Of a stretch of 64,000 nucleotides of DNA, positions 59,401 through 64,000 are shown piece by piece; the first letter of the stretch is position 1; each line of letters begins with the position of its first letter. The DNA comes from Nocardia africana NBRC 100379 (GTDB lineage: Bacteria; Actinomycetota; Actinomycetes; Mycobacteriales; Mycobacteriaceae), in contig NZ_BDAV01000010.1 in assembly GCF_001612635.1 (NCBI RefSeq), forward strand, positions 1-64,000, written 5' to 3'. The translations under genes and the position numbers were made by a program. The notes beneath the pieces were generated by a model. That model did no database searches and had not been told where the DNA came from. It worked only from the letters and a program-made list of their open reading frames with translations.

Positions 59401-61918
59401 GCTCGCCCAGCCATTCGCGCAGCAGCGTGGTGACGACGGTGACCGTGTCGGACGGGCGCTGCTGGGCGAGGAAGATCCGGAAGACCGCGGCCTCGAGTTC
59501 CGGGGTGCGTTCCAGGTCGGTGACGCCGTAGTGCGCGAGCGCCTTCGACAGCTTGGCCCGGTAGGACTCCGGCAGCCCGGCCCGCTCGACGTCCAGGCTC
59601 TGCAGATAGGTGTGGAAATACTCGCGGGCACTGTGGACGTGGCCATGGCCGGCGTCCTCACCCCAGAATTGGCTCAGCTCCGCGAGATCGGTGAAGACCT
59701 CGATCAGTTCCAGTTCCTCGGCGAGCGGGCGGCGGTTGTCCGCGATCGCCGCTCGGCGCGCGGCCAGGTAGTCCGTCAGAACACGTCCACCGTCGTGCGG
59801 GTCGACGTCGAAACCGAGCAGCAGGCCGCGCAGATCCTCCTGGCCGCGGGCGGTGCGCTCGTCCGCCAGCACCTCGGTGGGCGCCGCCGGCAGATCCAGT
59901 TCGACCGACTCGACCGCGGCGGCCTCGCCGGCCTGATCGTCGTCGGCGATCGGTTCCAGGCGCAGCAGCGGCGCGCCGGCCTCGACCTGCGAGCCGACCG
60001 AGACGCCGCACTCCTTGAGGCGCGCCTTGAACGGCGCCCGCAGTACGGTCTCCATCTTCATCGACTCGAGGACCAGCACGGGCGCGCCCGCCTCGACCTC
60101 GTCGCCGACCTCGAGCGGCTTGGCGACGACCAGCGCGGGCGCGGGCGAGCGCACGACACCGCCTTCGTCACGGCTCACCCGATGCGTCACGCCGTCGACA
60201 TCCACCACGTGGGTGGGGCCGTGCGTGCCGGTGACCAGGCGATACCGGGTGCCGTTGACCACGATCTGACCGGTGTGGCGGTCGAAGCGTTCGAGATCGA
60301 CGTCCGCGGTGGCGATCTCGCCGGCCGCCTCGATGCCGATCCGGAATCGGTGCGCGCCGACCCGCGCGACCCGCAGGCGGTAGCTCGCGCCACGCAGCTT
60401 CAGATCCAGCGGGCGGCCGCTCTCGTGCTGCACCTGCGGACGGCCACCGGCGGCGGTGGACAGCAGCCGGTACCGCTCGGCCCGCTCCTCTTCCTCGTAG
60501 GCGTCGATGGCGGCGGCGGCCAGGGCGACCGCGGTGTGCCGCTGAGCTACCAGCCGGCCCTCGCCGCGCACCCGATCGATCCAGCCGGTGTCGGCACTGG
60601 CGTCGATGACCTCGGGCTGATCGAGCAGATCCAGGACGAAACTCTTGTTGGTCGCGCCGCCCTCGATGATCACACGGGTCTCGCCGACCGCGCGGCGCAG
60701 CCGGCCCAGGGCCTCCTCGCGATCGCGGCCGTAGGCGATGATCTTGGCGATCATCGAATCGAAGTCGGCGGGGATGGTGTCGCCCTCGCTGACGCCGGTG
60801 TCGACGCGGATACCCGGACCGGCGGGCAGATCCAGCAGGGCGATGCGGCCCGGCGCCGGAGCGAAGTCGCGGTCGGGGTCCTCGGCGTTGAGGCGGGCCT
60901 CGATGGCGTGGCCGCGTTCGGCCGGCGGCTCACCCTCGAGCCGTCCGCCGGAGGCCACGTGCAGCTGGGCCCGAACCAGATCGAATCCGGTGGTGTACTC
61001 GGTGATCGGGTGCTCGACCTGCAGGCGGGTGTTGACCTCCAGGAAGGCGAACAGCTCGTCGCCCGGGTGGTAGAGGAATTCGACGGTGGCCGCGCCGCGG
61101 TAGCCCACCGCCACCGCGAGCCGCTCGGCCGAGGCCTTCAGATCGGCGACCTGCTCGGGCCGCAGCACCGGCGAGGCGGACTCCTCGATGACCTTCTGAT
61201 TGCGCCGCTGCACCGAGCAGTCGCGCACGCCCAGCGCCCACGCGGTGCCCTGACCGTCGGCGATCACCTGAACCTCGACGTGGCGGGCGCCGGTGACCAG
61301 CCGCTCCAGGAAGACGACACCGCTACCGAACGCACGGGCCGCTTCCTGGCTGGTCCGCTCGTAGGCGTCGACGAGTTCGGCTTCGTTGGTGATGACACGG
61401 ATACCGCGACCACCACCACCGGCGGTCGCCTTCAGCATCAGCGGATAGCCGATCTCCTGGGCGGCCGCGACGGCGGCGTCCAGCGTCTCGACCGCACCGC
61501 GGCTCCAGGGCGCCACCGGCACCCCGACCTCCTCGGCGATCAGCTTCGCGCCGATCTTGTCGCCGAGTTTGCGCATGGCGTCCGGGCTCGGACCGATGAA
61601 CGTGATGCCGATGTGCTCGCACAGTTCCGCGAAGGCGGGGTCCTCGGCGACGAAACCCCAGCCGACCCAGGCGGCGTCGGCCTTGGTCGCCACCAGCGCC
61701 TTTTCCAGCGCCTTCAGATCCAGGTAGGGGCGAGCCGAGGCCGGACCGAGGTCGTAGGCGATATCGGCCTCGCGCACGAACGTCGCGGTACGGTCGACAT
61801 CGGTGTACAGAGCGACGGTTTCGATCTGTCGCGCGGTCGCCGCGGCCAAATCTCGGACGGCGTGGATGAGGCGCATTGCGGCCTCACCCCGGTTCACGAT
61901 GGCGATGCGGCTGAACAC
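56465..61918 (-). CDS. single-chain acyl-CoA carboxylase (BC-BCCP-CT)
   Basis: An 1817-residue biotin enzyme carrying all catalytic parts in one chain. The biotin carboxylase domain (about 1-450) starts VFSRIAIVNRGEAAMRLIH and has the ATP loop ATAGGGGRGIRV near 168. The biotin-carrier domain has ESMKMET near residue 619. A long central region (about 690-1230) follows, as in eukaryotic acetyl-CoA carboxylase, then the carboxyltransferase: N part around 1453 (DFSGGVSAEDNFGIGGYD) and C part around 1650 (SGFDGSPESMRKLQLEYG). AAAGGAG seven bases before GTG 61918 fixes the start. Acyl specificity (acetyl, propionyl or long chain) cannot be read. Confidence 0.93.
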   Translation of the reverse strand: MFSRIAIVNRGEAAMRLIHAVRDLAAATARQIETVALYTDVDRTATFVREADIAYDLGPASARPYLDLKALEKALVATKADAAWVGWGFVAEDPAFAELCEHIGITFIGPSPDAMRKLGDKIGAKLIAEEVGVPVAPWSRGAVETLDAAVAAAQEIGYPLMLKATAGGGGRGIRVITNEAELVDAYERTSQEAARAFGSGVVFLERLVTGARHVEVQVIADGQGTAWALGVRDCSVQRRNQKVIEESASPVLRPEQVADLKASAERLAVAVGYRGAATVEFLYHPGDELFAFLEVNTRLQVEHPITEYTTGFDLVRAQLHVASGGRLEGEPPAERGHAIEARLNAEDPDRDFAPAPGRIALLDLPAGPGIRVDTGVSEGDTIPADFDSMIAKIIAYGRDREEALGRLRRAVGETRVIIEGGATNKSFVLDLLDQPEVIDASADTGWIDRVRGEGRLVAQRHTAVALAAAAIDAYEEEERAERYRLLSTAAGGRPQVQHESGRPLDLKLRGASYRLRVARVGAHRFRIGIEAAGEIATADVDLERFDRHTGQIVVNGTRYRLVTGTHGPTHVVDVDGVTHRVSRDEGGVVRSPAPALVVAKPLEVGDEVEAGAPVLVLESMKMETVLRAPFKARLKECGVSVGSQVEAGAPLLRLEPIADDDQAGEAAAVESVELDLPAAPTEVLADERTARGQEDLRGLLLGFDVDPHDGGRVLTDYLAARRAAIADNRRPLAEELELIEVFTDLAELSQFWGEDAGHGHVHSAREYFHTYLQSLDVERAGLPESYRAKLSKALAHYGVTDLERTPELEAAVFRIFLAQQRPSDTVTVVTTLLREWLGEPVPDRVLREPVGLALERLVAATQVRFPVIADITRGVVYAWYGQPLLRRNRARVYTNVRKHLSHLDAHPDAADRTDRIAEMVRSTEPLVRLLAQRLVRGNPDNTVMLEVLTRRYYGNKGLTDVRTQDVDGCTFVVAERRGVNLVSAAVSFDSLDTVLSGLTELAGGAASIEADIYLGWENQPEDFDAMAAALQEVLGARSLPNQVNRITATVAGSNGAVMHHHFTFRPSATGLAEERLIRGLHPYIAERMQMRRLRKFDLTRLPSSDEEVYLFRGVAKENPADERLIAFAQVRDLTALRDHEGRLLSLPTAESTVATCVDSIRRAQSRRPSAKRFHTNRIVLYIWPPLDVTRAELDTIVGRVEPATAGAGLEEILLIARQPDAQTGELVKIVVRIRFDATGGTEVTVGERTDDPVEPLDEYRQKVLRAASRGTVYPYELTGLLGTFTEYDLDAEHTLVPVDRPKGRNTAAMVAGVVSTPTDRHPQGITRVVLLGDPTKSLGALSEPECRRVIAALDLAEQMQVPLEWYALSSGARISMKSGTENMDWVAAALKRIVEFTQDGGEINIVVSGINVGAQPYWNAEATMLMHTKGILVMTPDSAMVLTGKQALDFSGGVSAEDNFGIGGYDRVMGPNGQAQYWAPNLAGARDVLMSHYDHTYIAPGEQGPRRAQTTDPIDRDVCTFPHTVPDSDFTTVGEIFSATANPDRKKPFDIRTVMRALADQDHAVLERWAGMADAETAVVQDAHLGGIPVCLLGIESRGVPRRGFPSTDGPDTYTAGTLFPRSSKKAARAINAASGNRPLVVLANLSGFDGSPESMRKLQLEYGAEIGRAIVNFRGPIVFCVISRYHGGAFVVFSKALNPNMTVLALEGSFASVLGGAPAAAVVFAGDVNTRTASDPRVRELESRVANASGTERAELSAELDEVRSQVRAEKLGEVAAEFDRVHNIHRAVEVGSVDAVISARELRPRIIEAIEARLG

Positions 61919-62243
61919 TCGCCGACTCCTTTCCACAGCGTAGGCCCGGTGCATGGGCAGAATTCGAGGTATCGCGGCTCCGCGTAGTGTGCACCTTTAT
62001 TCCACGAATGTGTACGCCGTGCAGGGGTTACCCGCACGTATCGTGTGGGATCCCATAGGAGTCGTCCGGCCGATTCCCGCCGAAGCGCGGTATCGAGACA
62101 TGCGCGAGCGACCGCCGGGTCGTATGACCCGGACAACATCGAAGCAGATCAGAGCATCAATCGAGGTCGCGGCCCGAGGCCGTCGCCGGCGCCGAATTAC
62201 GATCGGGCGGCGAATCGGCGACGGCGCGGCGAATCAGCGGGTC
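61919..62243. other. 325-bp gap between carboxylase and mca-operon end
   Basis: This space holds the promoter and leader of the carboxylase gene. A - strand open frame (61894-62139) runs through it but lacks a ribosome site and family features. Near 62200-62240 short direct copies of CGGCGAATC occur. No other gene is supported. Confidence 0.5.
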
Positions 62244-62612
62244 TCAGGAGGCCTTGCCGGAGGCCGGTGGAGGTGTGGACGGACCCGAATCGCCGCGGCC
62301 GGACCCGTTGGCGGCGCCGTCGTGCGGCTGCTCCGCCGGATCGCCGCCTGCCGCATCGTCACCGTCGCCGGCCACACCGTGTTCGGTGCCCTCGTCGGCC
62401 GCCTGGTCCGGTTCCGGATGTTCGCGGGAGAAATCGGCGGGCAGCTTCTTGATGTGCTTGTTCATCGAGCGGATCAACAGCACCGTGCCGGCCAGCAGCA
62501 CCAGAACGATCACCAGACCCAGCGGCGATGCCTTGCCGAATTCCGGACCGGTCGGGTTCGTGGTGGTGTTCTGAGCCAGCAGCGTGGCGTGCGCGTACAA
62601 CGTCGACATCAT
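62244..62612 (-). CDS. small membrane protein downstream of mca (Rv1083-like)
   Basis: A 122-residue protein with one transmembrane helix (about residues 31-48, LGLVIVLVLLAGTVLLIRSM) and a C-terminal cytoplasmic tail rich in Asp/Gly/Pro. The motif NKHIKKLPADF after the helix is typical of the small protein encoded after mca in mycolic-acid actinobacteria. Its ATG overlaps the mca stop (ATGA), showing coupled translation. It may help locate or assist Mca; function unknown. Confidence 0.8.
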   Translation of the reverse strand: MMSTLYAHATLLAQNTTTNPTGPEFGKASPLGLVIVLVLLAGTVLLIRSMNKHIKKLPADFSREHPEPDQAADEGTEHGVAGDGDDAAGGDPAEQPHDGAANGSGRGDSGPSTPPPASGKAS

Positions 62613-63559
62613 CGAACCGTGCCCTCGACAGCCCGGTCGGCGACCATCTCGCGGGCGTCCGCATCATCGGCGTCCCGGATTCCGGCGAACAGGTCGGTCT
62701 CCGGAATAGCGGTGCGCACCCGGGTCCTGGCCAGTTCGAATTCCTCCGTCGGCCACAACCGCTGCTGCATCTCCAGCGGAATCGCGAAGAACATGCCGTT
62801 GGGGTCGATCTGCGTGGCGTGCGCGCGCAGCGCCTCGTCACGCTGCGGGAAGTATTTGCCGCAGTCGATCTGCGTGGTGACCCGAGACATCACATCGCCG
62901 TGTTCCTGGGCGGCCTTGCGGATGCGTTCCATCCAGTCGCGCATCGGGAACGGCTCACCGATCCGGTCGTATTCGTCGGCGAAGATCTCCAGCCGTTGCA
63001 GGCTGAAACCGTGGTTGTAGTAGAGCTTCAGCGGGGTCCACGGTTCGCCCGCGTCGGGGAAGCGCTCGGGGTCGCCGGCCGCCTCGAAGGCCGCCATCGA
63101 CACCTTGTGGCACATGATGTGGTCCGGATGGGGATAGCCACCGTTCTCGTCGTAGGTGGTCATCACGTGCGGCCGGAATTCGCGCACCACCCGCACCAGG
63201 GCCTCGGTGGCCTCCTCGAGGGGCACCAGCGCGAAACTGCCCTCGGGCAGCGGCGGCAGCGGATCTCCTTCGGGCAGACCGGAATCCACGAATCCGAGCC
63301 AGCGGTGCTGTACGCCCAGCGCCTTCGCCGCGGCCGCCATCTCCTCGCGGCGGACATCGTCGATGCGGTCGAGAATGCCCGGCACATCCATCGCCGGATT
63401 GAGGATCGAGCCGCGCTCACCCCCGGTCAGGCTCACGACCAGCACGTCGTCACCCTCCGCGGCGTATTTCGCGGTGGTGGCGGCGCCCTTGCTCGACTCG
63501 TCGTCGGGGTGGGCGTGCACCGCCATGAGGCGCAGCGGCCGATCGAAGCTGCCGCTCAC
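62609..63559 (-). CDS. mca: mycothiol S-conjugate amidase
   Basis: Mca cleaves mycothiol S-conjugates so that drugs and electrophiles leave the cell as mercapturic acids. The LmbE-fold zinc motifs are AVHAHPDDESSKG near residue 14 and YPHPDHIMCH; TYDENGGYPHPDH is diagnostic for the Mca/MshB group and the 316-residue length favours Mca. GTG start at 63559. This gene marks the organism as a mycothiol producer. Divergent from the DUF4307 gene, as Rv1082 is from Rv1081c. Confidence 0.95.
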   Translation of the reverse strand: MSGSFDRPLRLMAVHAHPDDESSKGAATTAKYAAEGDDVLVVSLTGGERGSILNPAMDVPGILDRIDDVRREEMAAAAKALGVQHRWLGFVDSGLPEGDPLPPLPEGSFALVPLEEATEALVRVVREFRPHVMTTYDENGGYPHPDHIMCHKVSMAAFEAAGDPERFPDAGEPWTPLKLYYNHGFSLQRLEIFADEYDRIGEPFPMRDWMERIRKAAQEHGDVMSRVTTQIDCGKYFPQRDEALRAHATQIDPNGMFFAIPLEMQQRLWPTEEFELARTRVRTAIPETDLFAGIRDADDADAREMVADRAVEGTVR

Positions 63560-63710
63560 TTCTCGTTCACCTCGTTGCTCACCGTTTCACCTCATAGCCG
63601 TCCGCCGTGCCCGAGCGGCACGCGGGTGTCCGAACTGCATTCCCTATAGTTCCATCCGACGGTCTTTTGTTCCGACCTACCCCCTGATCGACCACGGGAG
63701 CAACCACATC

Positions 63711-64000
63711 ATGAGCGAGGCGGCACCGCAGTCCGACCGGACCGATCCGGACGGGCGCACCGCCGACGCCGCCACCGGGGCGACCGGAGCGGGCAACGAT
63801 CGGGTGTCGAATCGTTACGGAACCGGTCCCGCGCGCAACCGCCGCTGGATTCCGATCGCGCTCGGCATCGTCGTGGTGATACTCGGGCTGATCGTCGCCT
63901 ACGTGGGTTATCGACAGTACGGTCCCAAGGATATCGAGCCCGACCAACTCGGTTACGACGTCGTCGACGATTCCACGGTCACCGTGCACTTCAAACTGAC
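63711..64000 (+). CDS. DUF4307 membrane protein (5' part, cut by window end)
   Basis: The first 96 codons of a gene that continues beyond 64000. A Gly/Asp-rich N-terminus is followed by a transmembrane helix at about residues 46-66 (RRWIPIALGIVVVILGLIV) and the start of an extracytoplasmic domain (DQLGYDVVDDSTVTVHFKL) matching DUF4307, the family of Rv1081c. GGGAG lies about 12 bases upstream of ATG 63711. Divergent from mca. Function unknown. Confidence 0.8.
   Translation, partial: MSEAAPQSDRTDPDGRTADAATGATGAGNDRVSNRYGTGPARNRRWIPIALGIVVVILGLIVAYVGYRQYGPKDIEPDQLGYDVVDDSTVTVHFKL

Noticed and set aside
57167..61987. A 1606-codon open frame on the + strand opposite the carboxylase gene
   Set aside because: It is a mirror of GC-biased codon use. 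The - strand frame has complete catalytic motifs throughout, while the + frame has none.
61894..62139. 81-codon - strand ORF upstream of the carboxylase
   Set aside because: It has no ribosome site, overlaps the carboxylase start in another frame and resembles no family; probably leader sequence.

Overview
The window is high-GC actinobacterial DNA, most likely from a mycolic-acid bacterium of the Nocardia type. It carries the mycothiol S-conjugate amidase gene mca. From memory of the Mycobacterium tuberculosis gene order, its backbone also follows Rv1112 down to Rv1081c in inverted orientation: ychF, DUF6542, ispH, lipid-droplet protein, xseA/xseB, DUF4245, glpX, fum, desA2-like, phoH2, glyA, coaA, Z-prenyl synthase, hemolysin III, YyaL-like, Rv1083-like, mca, DUF4307. 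The genus call is an inference; the gene families are read from the sequence.

Layout. 1-1.8 kb is an AT-richer patch with an orphan Imm49-type immunity gene and a frameshifted small ORF. 1.8-7.6 kb holds ychF, a DUF4111 nucleotidyltransferase, two HbpS/GlcG paralogues, a MarR regulator with two clear operator palindromes, a DinB-like protein and a WYL regulator. 7.8-14.3 kb has cstA with its small partner, an Ada-AlkA fusion overlapping ogt (alkylation repair) and a type-B carboxylesterase. 14.3-20.7 kb carries sbcC/sbcD and rmuC (DNA end processing). 20.7-29.1 kb is core metabolism: ispH, xseAB, glpX and fum. 29.2-33.4 kb is accessory: an FAD monooxygenase with a divergent TetR repressor, a limonene-epoxide-hydrolase-like protein, a degenerate acyl-ACP desaturase and an LGFP lipoprotein. 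33.6-46.1 kb returns to backbone genes (phoH2, glyA, coaA, prenyl synthase, hemolysin III, a membrane cyclase, YyaL).

46.4-51.7 kb is a compact ten-gene gas-vesicle operon, read leftwards. Nearly every pair of neighbours overlaps or touches. The order is gvpY-like, gvpZ-like (SRPBCC), gvpA, gvpF, gvpG, gvpO, gvpJ, gvpL, gvpS, gvpK. The two leading proteins have long acidic tails that end in basic tracts, and GvpA and GvpJ have poly-glycine N-termini; these are the most unusual coding features here. 51.9-56.4 kb holds a GntR regulator, an isochorismatase-like protein without the usual cysteine, a serine hydrolase, a mycolyltransferase-like esterase and two small unknowns. 56.5-61.9 kb is one giant gene for a single-chain acyl-CoA carboxylase. 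The window closes with the mca operon and the start of a DUF4307 gene.

Two short ORFs deserve notice: a 39-codon reading frame that ends exactly where coaA begins, and a 39-residue hydrophobic peptide gene near glyA. Several strong stem-loops mark transcript ends. I saw no tRNA, rRNA, CRISPR array, insertion sequence or integrase.
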